Source: Flammulina velutipes | Taxonomy: Eukaryota; Basidiomycota; Agaricomycetes; Agaricales; Physalacriaceae | Direction of reading: 5' to 3' | Assembly: GCA_011800155.1 (NCBI GenBank) | Contig: CM022377.1 | Span: forward strand, 2,378,501-2,442,500 | DNA length: 64,000 nucleotides | Part shown: piece after piece, positions 22,508 to 34,085 of the stretch | Position numbering within the stretch: position 1 is the stretch's first letter | Layout: each line of letters starts with the position of its first letter | Made by a program: the position numbers and the translations under genes | Notes under the pieces: model-generated | What the model saw: the letters and a program-made list of their open reading frames with translations, nothing else | What the model was told of the DNA's origin: nothing | Databases searched by the model: none

Positions 22508-23599
22508 AGAGCTCCTCTATATAATATTGCTTACCTTGGATAGAAATGATGTTATCCTTGAATCGTCCAGGAAGAGTCGAGTTGAGTTTAAACTGGCTGA
22601 TCAATTTCGAACGGATTCGGATATTTCTTACGTCACTGTCAATAATCTTGCCTCCTGGGACCTGCGACCATCATCACATTGATTCAATACGCAAGGAGAC
22701 CAGTGCTCTCGTATACGGCTTATCGTATCTGTAACGCGTACAAGTCTCTCACAGAGAGGCTTCTCGAAGAGCATCGGATGGCATCACCCTCGGAGTAGTC
22801 TTGGGACGTCCTCCAGGTACTCCGAACACGCACTTATATACCTTTTACCGGCTTCAACTCGCGTCGCCTGTGTCTTCGATTCTAGATTGATCGCATCTCG
22901 CACTGATGAAAAGCTACGAAGAATGAACATGTACAACAAAACAATCTTTCAACATCAAAATGGTTGGACGCCTTCAGATTCTCTCGCCCGCCCCTTTGTA
23001 AACAAGGTAAGGGTGCCGAACGGGCGTCGTCACTGCCGACCACACTGTCCAGAGGGCAGGGGTCGAGCTCGTAGACTGCACCTGGAATATCATCACTGGC
23101 GATTTTGAAATGTGGAAAGATCAAAGAAAAAAACTGGACGAATCAAGGTTTTTATAGTTGGTCGAGATCGATCAGCTCGGCGTGATGCGGATCAACCGGC
23201 TGGTGTGGCAAGCACGAGATGATAGATCTTGGGAATCCTGCTACAGGATAAACGCCACGACATTATTCCTCACTGTATTGTCACGCGCTATAAAAATGGC
23301 CCTCACATGTCTGCCTAATTAGCAACGAATCTGTGGCGCAGGATGAAACGCGATCTTGATCTCCCGCCTGGACGCTTGAAATGGACCAAGAATGCATCGT
23401 CAATGAGCAGAATCGGCTCGCTATGTCGTAATACAACTGAGTTGATGTACTCCAGTGCGAAGAGTTCGAAGGAGGATGCCATAAATAAACGAATAAATTA
23501 GACAAGCATGTAAATGCGTCGAAAACAACATGCAATCATAACAGTTAGAGTACCTTCTACGTCAACTTGCGTCCCCATCTCCCCACGGTCGTTTCACCC
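22508..23599. other. Intergenic stretch
   Basis: Convergent space between the HNH-like gene and the velvet gene. No exon, RNA or repeat supported. Confidence 0.5.
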
Positions 23600-24619
23600 T
23601 CAGGAATTGAGCAGACTCAAGATACTCATACGTGAGCGTCCCTGTTCATAACCAGGAGGAGGAGGGAATAGTGGAAGTGGAAGTGACATCGGCGACGGTG
23701 TCCTTGACATCGTAAATGGCAAAGGTGAATCAGACACAGACAGCCGAGTTTCATTCTCAGCAACAGCGACAGCTGATCTCCGAGGTTTCTTGAACGGTGG
23801 CGTGTCTCGTTTCTCCCGAACAGTTTTGCGAATCCATATCCTGATTCCTTGTTCAGAGAACGAGCATGATAGAGCGGTCGATTCTGAAAGAAGGAAAGAT
23901 GAATTAGTTGATGATAGTCAAGGTGAGAATAACTCACTCTGCATCCCAGGGAACTTTCGGGATTGAAATACCTCGAATACAGACGAGAATGTGTGGTTCC
24001 TATAGATCGTACGCGACCTGTACGTTGGTGAGTCAAATTCCAATGTCGATGTATCAACCGTCAACGTACTCGACGATCTCGTAGAGGGTACACTTCAGTC
24101 GATACCGTCCTTCCGCACGCACACCAATATCTGGAAAGACGAAGAACCCGCCTTGTCGCGCTCCGTTTTCGGGGTCTTTGAGGATATGGAGGGAGGACAC
24201 GACAGAACCGGTTGTATAGCGCGTAGGAGGTCGCCTGTAGCCATCCTACTCGATAGCGTCAGCTCAGAGATGGATAACGATAGCGTGGGACATACCGACT
24301 CCTCAACACGCAGCCAATGGAGCTCTCGGAACTCATCATCTTCGCCCTCGATATCTGGCGTCGCGAGGCTCACGAACATGATGTAGTTCGGGTTCTGAAG
24401 GGCGTGCCATGCATTATCTTTGGTGCCACGGATGTTCAGCTCAATGATAGGTGGTGGGTCGATAGGTCGACGATCTATGGGAGCTGGAAAAAGAACGTAA
24501 GAGGGAGAATCGGAACGCAATGGCAAGGGGGGCTGACAGGTGCAAAAACGAGAATGCTTGGGCTCTTGACGAAAGTTGAGCTCATATCGCAGAGGGGGGA
24601 TCGGCGTCTCTGCTAGCAT
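23600..24619 (-). CDS. Velvet-domain transcriptional regulator
   Basis: Four minus-strand exons (24296-24619, 24070-24245, 23938-24017, 23600-23883) with 50-54 nt introns encode 287 aa. The velvet fold is recognisable from start to end: R-Q-E-P-K-H-S-R near the N-terminus, D-R-R-P-I-D-P-P-P-I-I-E-L, L-Q-N-P-N-Y-I-M-F-V-S-L, a G-G-F-F-V-F-P-D block with G-R-Y-R-L-K, then K-F-P-G-M and S-F-S-E-Q-G-I-R-I-W-I-R-K. A Lys-Arg-rich stretch after the domain may be a nuclear signal, and the tail is proline/serine-rich. Velvet proteins (VosA/VelB/VeA group) dimerise and bind DNA, coordinating development and secondary metabolism. Which subgroup this belongs to cannot be told by eye. The domain starts almost at the first Met, so there is no long N-terminal extension. 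Confidence 0.9.
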
Positions 24620-26078
24620 CGTAGAACCAAATAGTCATATCCAGAGCGAACAGAGCGAAGTTTGAACGTAGATTAGAGAGTTCGAACGTGGATTGGACTG
24701 GTCATCCCCTTGAGTTTATTCAAATCGGTTCGCTGAGAAAATTAGAAAGCTGACGGTGGAAGGGCGTGAAGGGGATAGGAAAGGCGGTAATAAGGACCAA
24801 GAAGATGTCTTTAAAGGCCTTGTGCCGACGCAATGGCACGTTCCAATCAAGTGGTAAAGTGATACGGCCCCCGATCAAACGGATACTACTTCCGTTCGAC
24901 TAGGAACGTCGCGTAGTGGGAATGTCGTAACCGGGAAAGATGGAAGCTAAAAAAGCTGGGGACAAACACAGCTATCAACGTTGTAAGTTTACCGACAGAG
25001 CAGGAATAAGAGAGAAAACTGAACCGATAGCGATCGATGCTCTTTATGCTCTATTTCGAGTTATACATGGCCATGGTCGAAAACAATCCGATCAATCGCA
25101 CGCCGAACTATTTTGTCCACAGACAAATCAATTGCTCGCTATCGTCTTGGCCAGCCAGCCGGATGGGTTCCGCAGTTTCACAATTGAACGGAAGGAAAGA
25201 ATTATCCGACTGAGGCTAGAGAACGAAGTAAGAAAAGGTCAAACAGAATGGACGGCTATACGGTATACCTGAGATGTATATAGAGATGAGTCGTGCTTGA
25301 TCTGAGCTGCCGTCGGGAATGAAAAAGAAGGGTACGTGCAGGACTGAGATATCGTGCGCCAAAGTTTTGCGAATCCAGCGGCATGCGTAAGAGAGAAGCT
25401 GCCGTTGAGGAGCTATGAGAACTCAGAAATGGAGGCGGTGCCGTAAGTTTTGAATCGACTAGATAACAGGTGGAGCAGCAAAATATAGAGTCCAAAAGAA
25501 TGAGAATGTAGAAGCGATTAGTGTTCCACAGAGCAATACAGTCTATTGTAGTCCAAGGAGCGACCAGGCAGGCATGAAGTTCTTGGGGAGCATAAGCCAC
25601 GACTATGTCGTACAGTAGTTCTCACGTCTCTGCAACCCGGTTAACGTGCACCAAAGAACGCGAAGAAAGTTGAAGACACCATGCGAAGCATGCGTGGTGT
25701 CATGAAGTATGCCTGAAGAGCGGGCGTTCGTTGGCTGATCATGAAGCACATACAGAAGCGACGAGTAGTAGAAGACCACTAATTCAATTAGAGACCGACG
25801 ACGAAAGCGATATTGAGCCGGTCACAGAAACCATCTTGCGAAGATGAAGCGACGAAGCACATGGCCGTTACAAGGCAAGGTGTGGCGGCATTCTCCGCAC
25901 GGACGTTTGTGGAATGACGGCCCGGTACATCCGTTGACGCCACTACATCCAATCTTGAAACGACTGGCGACTATGCTTCGAATTCGGACTGATCAGACAT
26001 AGGATGATTTGGAGACAGACCCTCGAATAATTAAACAGTTCGAATAACCCCGATGTGCGACTCGCTAACACTCCTAAC
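24620..26078. other. Velvet promoter side and gene-poor stretch
   Basis: 5' flank of the velvet gene. Open frames at 24940-25272 (+) and 25256-25600 (-) have no recognisable content. No other feature seen before the tRNA. Confidence 0.4.
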
Positions 26079-26150
26079 GGCCGCCTGGCGAAATGGCATC
26101 GCGTCTGACTTCGAATCAGAAGATTGCAGGTTCGACCCCTGCGGCGGTCA
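26079..26150 (+). tRNA. tRNA-Arg (anticodon TCG)
   Basis: The 72 nt fold into a full cloverleaf: acceptor GGCCGCC/GGCGGTC (one G-T pair), D stem GCGA/TCGC, anticodon stem TCTGA/TCAGA with loop CTTCGAA (anticodon TCG, reads CGA), T stem GCAGG/CCTGC with loop TTCGACC. The discriminator base is A. There is no intron. The B box GGTTCGACCCC is canonical. Confidence 0.97.
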
Positions 26151-26164
26151 TTTCGACGTTTTCG

Positions 26165-26173
26165 TGATTTTTT
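26165..26173 (+). terminator. Pol III terminator of tRNA-Arg
   Basis: A run of six T (in GATTTTTTCGC), about 20 nt after the tRNA 3' end, the usual RNA polymerase III stop. Confidence 0.7.
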
Positions 26174-27765
26174 CGCACCCTTCCAAGGTCGATAGCGCTC
26201 ACCCTGGTTGAACGCCACACTCCGGCGTTCATTACCTATTTGGGTCTGTTGCTTGTCCTTGATTGGCGGATCCCCTCCATCTCCGTCTTTGCAAGTGCAC
26301 TACTAGGTGACGCGCTGGAAGGTTCTGCCTGTGGATTCGCCAGTCGTTACTGTCGCCCAGCGTACTAGCTGTTGGCCTTTGTTGAGTGTCTTCCAGCATT
26401 GATGGTGTTGCGGTTATGATAAAGTAGTCGACTCATGTAGCCTCTGACCGCACTCGGGCTTCGATTCTCCGAGGGTGCGTAAATGTTGTTGCTCTTTTTT
26501 AAAAAACATAGTAAGTCAAGCTCCTAGTTACTTCTATTCCATTGACGTGTTTTTATTTCACGCACCCAGAACTTCAACCTGCGCGAGCCTCCTCATCGCC
26601 CCACCTATTCAATGTCTTCCCCGCCTCTTTTCCTATCATCTTCCACGCGCCTTCACGAGCCGGGCTTGGGAATGCCTATGAGAATCATGATCGTCTTCCT
26701 CATTTCATAAGAGGGACGTATGTTCCCGCGCGCATGTTCGATCTGTGGCGTTGATTGTTATTCGAACGACTACGTAGGCCTCATTTCCTCGTATTTACGA
26801 CAAGAAAGCTCGTCGGTAAGAGTGGTGAAGATGTGCGGAGACTCGAGTTTCGACCGAAAGTCAGAGTCGCGGTTACAACAGGATGCACTGGTATCCGCCA
26901 ACGATTCATCTCGAACACTTCCCCCCGTCGTCCTGAGACTCATGAAGCGCAGGCTTCCGGTAACGAAGTAATACCCCGACATCTGTCGCACATGAAGCCT
27001 CCGCCAATCTACTTCTCGACACTCGAAATTCCGGACGAGTACACACGTCTATGCCCGTAACGCCGAATGAAAGATGAGATAGCGAGCAATGTCCTAGAAG
27101 TGGGTCTTATAACGGTAGGAGCAGGTAGTTGTCGCTAGCGTCGAAGCGGTCGTCCTGACTAGGTCTGTCGACTAGCATCGTTGGTCTCCAGGACGGCATT
27201 GGAAAAAACGACGCGAGCCGAGGAAAATCGTCGTCGATGGAAAGATTCGCATAGCGTCGTAATGGGGGAGATCTTCGAGGCTGTAAAGTGGGATTCCACA
27301 GTAGCATGAGTACATTGGGAGAAGGACATCGAGATCTTTCAAAGGTTAGGGTCGGTCAACTAGTGGGAGTGATTGAAGAGACGGACGCACCTTTGATATC
27401 ATCGTTCGGCTGTCAGAGATCCAGTGCGTCCAGGTATGACATTCGTTGATGGCTGGGCCCTCAAGGACATGTTCACGTAGACAGTGGGTCTGACCTTGGC
27501 GTTGGAAAGCGCGACACCAAGCGGATCCATTGCCACGGTGAGTGTGCGCCTATCCGTCCCGTAAGTCTGGTACTTTGCCTAATTCGTTGAAAGCGTAGAT
27601 GAATGCTCTTTATACCATCCTCAAAGAGCGTCCCTTTGGCTTCTATGAGGCCTGCGAACGTCTGCGCGAATGGGTGAGATTGACATGGGATGCGGTAGTG
27701 CTGGGCTCTCCCGTACGAGCGCTAGTATCCACGACGCAAAAAGCCATCGCCTTGCTGTGAGAGCG
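26174..27765. other. Gene-poor stretch
   Basis: Several short open frames; one begins M-F-P-R-A-C-S-I-C-G at 26720 and may be a relic of the G-P-x-C-x-x-C element described at 27.8, 45.7 and 62.8 kb. No complete gene. Confidence 0.35.
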
Positions 27766-28016
27766 CTATGCTCTCAAGCAGTAGCAAGAACGTTGAGCTG
27801 CTATATCTGTCAGTTGAGAACAGAATGCGAATTTTGCATGTACGCACCTCGGATTTCTTTCATATTCAGCAAGCGCGACTAAACGCGTCTCCTTCCGAGG
27901 ATTATGTATGCGCACTCTTGAGGCGAGGGACATTCGAACTAGCACTGGATACTGGCGGTTCTTGTCGTCGGTGATGGTGGTAAGACGCAGGAATCGCATG
28001 TCGGCCCGAAAGTTCC
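27766..28016 (-). pseudogene. Degenerate copy 1 of a G-P-x-C-x-x-C family
   Basis: On the minus strand the frame G-P-T-C-D-S-C-V-L-P-P runs into a stop after about 22 residues. The DNA is clearly similar to 45729-45890 (+) and 62791-63060 (+), including a shared GTGCGTAC donor-like site and a following TTCGCAGGCCTCATAGAAGC block shared with the 63-kb copy. C-x2-C at the start suggests an ancestral zinc-binding protein, but no copy keeps one long frame. Confidence 0.4.
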
Positions 28017-28338
28017 GCTGGCAGTAATCTGTGGCGGCGCAAGATGACTTGATTCGGCGTTTGTAGCACGTATGGTTATTGATCGAGACGTTCAGATTTT
28101 CTGGGATATATTTTTCTTCCCGAGACCGATGTGATTCGGTTCTCGAACCCGTTTACAATTTGGCTCGCCCAGTATTATGTCAAAACTCATTTTTTACTAC
28201 GACTTAGCTATATGTGTGCACGCCGAAGAGCAGTGCATAGCTCACGCGTGAGCATTGGACTTATTAGCAGTCCGAACATTTTGATGGCATTAAGTTGTGG
28301 CGTAAGAAAGATGTCAATATTACAAAGTATCAGTCTCT

Positions 28339-28927
28339 CTATTCCTCTTCCTCCGTACTAGTATCACTCCATTCGAGTAACTTTCGATTGGCACTCTCGA
28401 TGCCTTCATCCTCAATCTCGTACGGCGGCATATATTTTCTCTGCACGATCCAATAGCGTCCACTCTCGTCTGTGCCATGTTCAATCAGGTATCCCGCCTG
28501 AAGATGGAAGAGAAGGTTAAAATACATATCCTCGTCATAGAATATGTGCATACCGATTGGATCTTAAGCGTTTTGTCCATCATTCTCGCACCATCCAGCC
28601 TGGTGACAGCTCGTGCTTCCGTCGGATATTTGCTCGCTTTCGACTGGTACCATCCGTCCACGATGTCGTATACCTTGTATAGATCGTTCACGGAGTATTG
28701 CTGGAGGGCTACGCGTGGGAGGGTTGTCGAATATGCACGGACGGTGATGGTTAGTTCTAGATCTCTCCGCGGGAGAAGTTCACTTGGGGTTGTGATTTCG
28801 GGTGGTCTGTGCATGTAAGTCAGGATTAGTTTACTATCTAGAAAATAGAAGGGACGTACGCGGCGTTGGCGATTAATGCGGGTAGTATTAGAGCCCCCGC
28901 TAGCTTGAGGGATAGGTTTAGACGCAT
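28339..28927 (-). CDS. Small secreted protein, dispersed family member 7 (diverged)
   Basis: Minus-strand exons 28860-28927, 28554-28806 and 28339-28497 (introns 53 and 56 nt) encode 159 aa. The plan is that of the 6.7-14 kb array: a signal-peptide exon (A-L-I-L-P-A-L-I-A-N-A) split in phase 2, a core exon with a dibasic Arg-Arg, L-E-L-T-I-T-V, Y-D-I-V-D-G-W, and a C-terminal exon with A-G-Y-L-I and R-Y-W-I-V, followed by an acidic tail. There is no cysteine after the leader. A 5' UTR intron (28960-29004, minus strand) sits at the same place as in members 1-4, which supports common descent. Sequence identity to the array is low. Confidence 0.82.
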
Positions 28928-28959
28928 TGTTATACACGGATAATGGGTTTTGTAACGAT

Positions 28960-29060
28960 CTGAATAGTATCAGTATCCGGACGTGAGAGCCACTTCGAAC
29001 TTACCAGGAGTTATTGAGAGAACAGGGAGACAAATCCCTCTTTTAAATGAAAGAAAGACC
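28960..29060 (-). promoter_or_regulatory. 5' UTR intron and upstream region of family member 7
   Basis: On the minus strand CTCCTG|GTAAGT...ATTCAG|ATCG gives a 45-nt 5' UTR intron (28960-29004) 33 nt before the start codon, equivalent to that of members 1-4. Confidence 0.5.
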
Positions 29061-29199
29061 ACCCGCAAGAACCGATCTGTATTTGCTATGCCCCCAGACA
29101 CGACTCACTTCGCACAGGTATATCACCTTAAAATAACGAAATTCCCACTTCACCAGCTGCTCATTGCAGTGCTGCTTGTTCTTGACCTGGAAATTTCTT

Positions 29200-29745
29200 T
29201 CAAGAGCTATACTCCACCTTCGCGAAGGATGCGGGTAGTAGTAACCGTAGTGACTTACTGGTTGGAAAGGCGTATGAACAACATGGGAACTGCATTGATG
29301 ATGTGTTATATGGATCGTACATCCCCAGAGACGATTCCGATAGATACGTTGGTGAGGATTACAACTTCGCAGGAGCGGTAATTCCAGTGGCGCAAGTTTC
29401 GCATCCTTCTCAATGTTAGTACGGTACCGAATGGTGCTAGTTAAGCGCGATAAAAGACTAAGTATCCATCCCGACGCTGGTGGGTAACTTACTATAGCTA
29501 CGACTCCAATGCTGTGCGTGATCACCATGGTTCGAGCCAGGTGTTGTCGGTATATGGAAATGCGTGGGGTTTACCTCACGATGTCATGGAGCAAAAGATA
29601 TACTTATCCTCTCGTATGGGAACAAATCTACAGGTACATGTCACATTGCACGCTGCTAAGTATTATCGTTGCAGAGTCGAAGTCTCACGCGGTGTTTGAG
29701 ATCGGTCTCGAACTAGTACAAACACGAATGAAAGCCCAGAATTAG
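29200..29745 (+). pseudogene. Unassigned coding remnant(s)
   Basis: A frame from 29219 to the TAG at 29417-29419 encodes about 65 residues with natural composition (L-L-V-G-K-A-Y-E-Q-H-G-N-C, R-D-D-S-D-R-Y-V-G-E-D-Y-N, final P-S-Q-C), and looks like the C-terminal end of an enzyme or secreted protein. No upstream exon joins it cleanly. A second open stretch (29514-29699) may be part of the same or another gene. I recognise no family. Confidence 0.3.
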
Positions 29746-30105
29746 CGTATATATAAAGCGTCGCAGGAATGTCTCCCAGCATATTGCGACTGTACGATGA
29801 ATGACGGAAATTTGGCTGATGGTAACTTGGGATCGTCATTATCCACAAGTTCCTACGGCAATGTGTAATTTATACACTGCTCGAGCTGAATACCTCTGCA
29901 CTCTTTAGGTTGTTTGCCCTAGAAATATACTACACGTATGGTGCGATGCGCCACACTCTGCAAGCGTAATTCATCATACGAGTTAACGGTGACAATTTTA
30001 AAACTCCTTATTCCCTGATCTCTACAAGCCTACTGTTTCCTTCTGTAATACATTTTCCGAGTCGGTCAATGAGATCTTATTATAAATCTACACTCGTTAC
30101 TTAAG

Positions 30106-30667
30106 TCAATTATTGTACTGGCCTTCGTAATCTTCTTCATCATTCGTTGAAGAGGACGAGTCTTCTGGCTCTTCAGGTGATTCCACTCGCTGGTGATGAT
30201 CACTCGACCGCGAGACGATGACCCACACTTGCTTCTGCGCATCTTGTCCACTTGCGAGGAGTGTCCTAGCCTAACAGATGCCAATGAGAAATCATGCCAT
30301 CAATATAGAAAAAAGGGCACCCACTGCTGTCAATGCCCCTACCACCTCATCATATACTTCTTTATTAATCGTCATGGCTATGGCGGGCGTCCCATTATAT
30401 GAGACGTTGTAACTAAAGTCGTCGCCCACGACAGTTTTTGCTCCGATCTCAAGAGTCAGGAATGGAGTCGCCTCGGCGGTTGGGTACGTAAAGAGCTCTA
30501 GATTGTCTACTAAGCTCGGCATGCGGCGCTCCTGTGAATGCGGGCTATAGATGTATCGTCATAATGAGGAAAATAGTAAAGGATGGGAAATGGAGGACGT
30601 ACTACGCGCTAGCGAGCAATGCAGGCAGCAGTAAAGCGACACTGGCGAATGATTGGAAGAAATGCAT
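30106..30667 (-). CDS. Small secreted protein, dispersed family member 8 (diverged)
   Basis: Minus-strand exons 30603-30667, 30325-30544 and 30106-30270 (introns 58 and 54 nt) encode 149 aa. The leader (A-L-L-L-P-A-L-L-A-S-A) is split in phase 2, then P-H-S-Q-E-R-R gives a dibasic site. The core has L-E-L-F-T-Y-P, F-L-T-L-E-I-G, Y-N-V-S-Y-N-G. The last exon has T-L-L-A-S-G and Q-V-W-V-I-V and a Ser/Glu-rich acidic tail. It is closest to member 6 at 44.8 kb (same leader and L-F-x-Y-P block). A TATA box (ATAAAG-type) lies on the minus strand at about 30751. No cysteine in the mature protein. Confidence 0.8.
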
Positions 30668-31671
30668 GGTGGCGGCAAGGTGTTGTTGTAGGGATGAAGT
30701 ATGCGGCCTGCGTATAAATTGTGTGAACGACGATGCAAAAGATTTACTCTTTATAACTTCCAGCGCCGGTCGTTGGCCGCGACTGACGGGGGATCATTTA
30801 GGAGCACCTGGGTAGATGTGAATTTCCAAGCAAGAATGGACGATATCGCACTGGTTTTTTGGTCGCGCACTGGTTGTTGGTATGCATGGTAGGAGGGTAT
30901 GCACATCAGGAACGCCGGAATGGTATTGTATGTTCATCCCGTAAGTATCCGTGATATGTTGGTGGTTGAAAGACAGCAACCACGGTCATGGCGATATCAA
31001 GGAATGACAATCAGGTGCAGATAAGGGCGGTTGTGTAACATACTGATATGTGTAAATCTGGGAATGACGCAGGGTGCATTCGTTCGTCCGAGGCCAGGAA
31101 AGTTCGATTTGTACAGGTGCTATTAGGCGTAGGGAGAGTTTGTAGTAGCTTTGTATACAATTGCGGACGACCTCACAGATATGATTTTGTGAGCCGCGGA
31201 CTCCCAAGCCGTTCAGCTTGTAGATGGGGCACGGATATAGAGACTAGATAGACCAGCGCAGAGCAAGAGCAAGATGTTCGTCTCCGGCGTCGCCATCGAA
31301 TGGCACGAGGAAAACTGGGAAGAATACCCGAGAGGACCGCGAGTGCGTCGAGAACGACTAGGCGTTAGTTATGGTGGTAGTGAATTGGACGAGATCTATT
31401 TGGTCTGCGTGTATCAGTAAGAGGAGTGTGTAATCAGCGGGCGGAGAGCCTTTAGGTGGCAGGGTATCGTCCTCCGTTGGCGAGTCGAGGCAGTGTTCGT
31501 TCGTCGGTGCGTCAATAAATCTATTCCAAGTGCGTCCTCAGATAAGTTACATTCTAAAAGGACAGCAGCGTAGTGAGAGCAACGGAGAGGGTGGTGGTAA
31601 CAGACAGATAATCATAATGCACGAACGTATGATGCAGAAGCCGTCGGCATTTACCCTGCTTAGTAATCGCT
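30668..31671. other. Gene-poor stretch with a 48-residue open frame
   Basis: Promoter side of family member 8. A small + strand frame at 31274-31420 starts M-F-V-S-G-V-A-I-E-W and ends at TAA; it is acidic and charged and could be a tail fragment of a lost gene. Nothing else is supported. Confidence 0.35.
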
Positions 31672-32490
31672 GACCACGCCACAATGCAATATGATCGAGA
31701 AAGATCGACTCTCTTTTCCGTCCCTCCATGAAGTCGAAATGGTAGCACAATTCCCTCAAGACTTAGTAAACCACATTCTTGACTTCCTGCACGACGATAC
31801 TGCCTCTCTACTCGATGCCGCTAGGGTCTGTCGTTCTTGGTCTGGATATACTTTATCACTCGAGAGTCTGTGTCGTCCCCGTCGGGACATACTGGGATGA
31901 CTGTGTCAGACAACCTCCACATACCCTCTGGTCGTCTTCAGTCCTTGCTACTATCGCTGAGCGTTCCCAACTCGCTCATCACATAGAGAAGATCTCGCTA
32001 TGGTCGTCTCAGACCTTTAGAAAAGAACCCAGGGTGATGTATCGAATTCCGTATAGGCTTCCGCATGGCTATGAAGACACATACGACTTCGTTCATCAAC
32101 TAGAAATGCTGCTTCCTCTACTTCCGTCTCTGAAACCCTTGCAGTTCGATGGGAGGAAAAGCGTTTCGAGTGTTGGCATTTTGGACGCTATAAAGCATGC
32201 ACGCTCGAGGAACTTGAACTGTCCCTACATGCTATTCCATTCCACTTCATGGACCTCTTACAAGGTACCAAAATCAGGACTTTATCTTCGGAAATGATGT
32301 CGCTCTACTCGAACGTCCGGTTCGATTCATCTGTCACGACACCAACATCTCTCGTGCAATTAAACTTGAGCTGCCAGCGCCAAGGAATCGAAGATTCTTT
32401 CGGGATTATCAAAAACTCACGTAACCTCTTTCCCCATCTCCTACGGATGTCGTACTCGTTCAACCGTGTGTCTACATTATTAAGCTGATC
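31672..32490 (+). pseudogene. F-box gene relic, copy 1
   Basis: ATG at 31741 opens a clear F-box (F-P-Q-D-L-V-N-H-I-L-D-F-L-H-D-D, then D-A-A-R-V-C-R-S-W) closely matching the copy at 37920. After R-S-W a deletion of roughly 13-16 bases relative to that copy shifts the frame. Homology then continues in the next frame (C-V-V-P-V-G-T-Y-W-D-D ... F-V-H-Q-L-E-M-L-L-P) to about 32240 and in a third frame (F-H-F-M-D-L-L-Q-G-T-K) to 32488. At least two frameshifts make it non-functional. The 5' flank from 31672 carries the conserved ACGCCACAAT...ATGATCG block. Confidence 0.75.
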
Positions 32491-32520
32491 TATGTATCGA
32501 GCATTCGATCATATGTAGTA

Positions 32521-33612
32521 TTACTCAAGGCCCAACTCATGCAATCGGTACCGGGCGTACGAAGTGTGAGAACCAACATATCCGCCAATGAACGACTGAA
32601 ACGCGACATACGATTCCTTGCCTCTCAAAACATCCAACGCAGCAAGACAAGCCGCAACGGACTCGTCAGCATAGTCCCTCAACACACTCTTCTTGTCGAT
32701 ACTCTTCATCTTAGCCATAAGAGAAACTCTGTTAATAGTTTCTCCCGCGTCTTCCTCTTTGTAGAACGATAGAACGTCACTGCGTAATAGTGAGTCTACC
32801 GAATATCAAGCAGGAAAAGGAAGCGTACTTGGTATTGTTGATGAAGATCATCATGTTCGGAAGAGCCTGGATGTAATCCTTGACGTTGATACTATGGGGC
32901 GGGAAGATGAAGATCGTATACGCCTCTGAAGCCCCCGACAATACTCTAGTGAACGTCGGGAACGCGTCTGCGCGTGGGTGGACCTATGTACGTCAAATCA
33001 GACACATAGCATGGAAGCAACGCGAACACTCACCGCCATCCCCTGCGTCTGGAACTCGAACGTCAAAGACGTAACGAAGTTCATCGTAGATGTAAGAAAT
33101 AGGTTCCCAGAAACCGTATCATAATACCCCGCCATCTCCTTAACGAGCGAAGCAAAATCATTCAGGTCCTTCGTATCCTGTGGTTCGCCATGCACGAGGT
33201 GCGTATTGAACGCGTCTATGGCGCTGGTATCCTTGACGAACGCGTCGTCGATCCAGATGAGGAAGGTGGTGTACATGCAGATGAGTTTACGCATCATCGG
33301 GGCGCACTGCTCGAGGTGGCGGTAGGCGTGTGCGCCCATGCCTAGGCCGCCCTCCAGGAGGACCTTCCGAGCCTTAGGACCCACCGTGAGGAGGTAGTGT
33401 CGCTCGTCCATGAGCTCGCGACAAGACTGCCGGAAGTCAGGCTCCACGATCTGCGGTTTGGCAGAGGTGTTTATTCCGCGTAGCATGGATTGCGCTGCAG
33501 CTCTGATATCCTCAGTGGAGACGGCTTTGCTCTATGAAGATGGTCAGTGGAGATGTTATACACATTGGAGCGCAGAAAGATAGCTCACCACGGTCTTGAG
33601 AAGTCCAGGCAT
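32521..33612 (-). CDS. TRI5-type sesquiterpene (trichodiene synthase-like) cyclase
   Basis: Four minus-strand exons (33589-33612, 33034-33531, 32829-32983, 32521-32779; introns 57, 50, 49 nt) encode 311 aa. Class I terpene cyclase signatures are visible: the aspartate motif I-D-D-A-F (D103-D104), the NSE triad N-D-V-L-S-F-Y-K-E (N226, S230, E234, exact N-x3-S-x3-E spacing) and the Arg-Tyr pair near the C-terminus (R302-Y303). These bind the magnesium-diphosphate of farnesyl diphosphate. The D-D-A-F-V form departs from the usual D-D-x-x-D/E, as is common in the short basidiomycete TRI5 group. The product cannot be predicted. All catalytic motifs are present, in contrast to the decayed F-box copies on both sides. 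Confidence 0.9.
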
Positions 33613-34020
33613 GGTTGTCGAGTCTCGAGGTAGAGGATAATGATATGTCCTACTTGTTGTCAGTCTTATACCACAAAATTTGCTCACCTGGCGCTGCGGA
33701 TTTGAACATGGATTTGTGGCACCGTCGATAACCAGTTCGGACTTCGATATTTGCAGGCAAATCATTGAGATATTGCTGCGACGAAGGATTAACGGGTAAT
33801 ACGAGGTATCCAAACGACTTCGATTTTTCGTGTATTGATATCCGTGAGAACGCGGCCCTGCGCCACCCGTCCTAAACGGGCATTTTGTCGATGTGAATGT
33901 CCTCCTCAATCGCACTATAGGACACGTTTCGTATAAGGTTCATGTGGCGCCAGATGTGGTGGTTAAAGACAGAGAGTGAACGAATGTCGGATGCACCCGC
34001 CGGCAATTGCTGACTAATCG
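33613..34020. other. Upstream flank of the terpene cyclase
   Basis: No further exon supported; a TGTGGCG motif at 33946. From about 33960 the sequence becomes similar to the 5' flank of the F-box copy at 37.8 kb. Confidence 0.4.
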
Positions 34021-34085
34021 ACTACGCCACAATCCAACATGATCGCCGGATGTCTATTCCGTCCTCTGGATATGATATCACACTA
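33960..34085 (+). repeat. Orphan 5' flank of the F-box relic family
   Basis: GGTGGTTAAAGACAGAGAGT through CTACGCCACAATCCAACATG and ATCG to ATGATATCACACTAC matches the promoter and first codons of the copy at 37.8-37.93 kb. The coding body is missing after about five codons, so only the 5' end of a copy remains. Confidence 0.6.

Noticed and set aside
23626..24057. 143-residue minus-strand frame inside the velvet locus
   Set aside because: It overlaps the velvet exons in another frame and has low-complexity Leu/His content.
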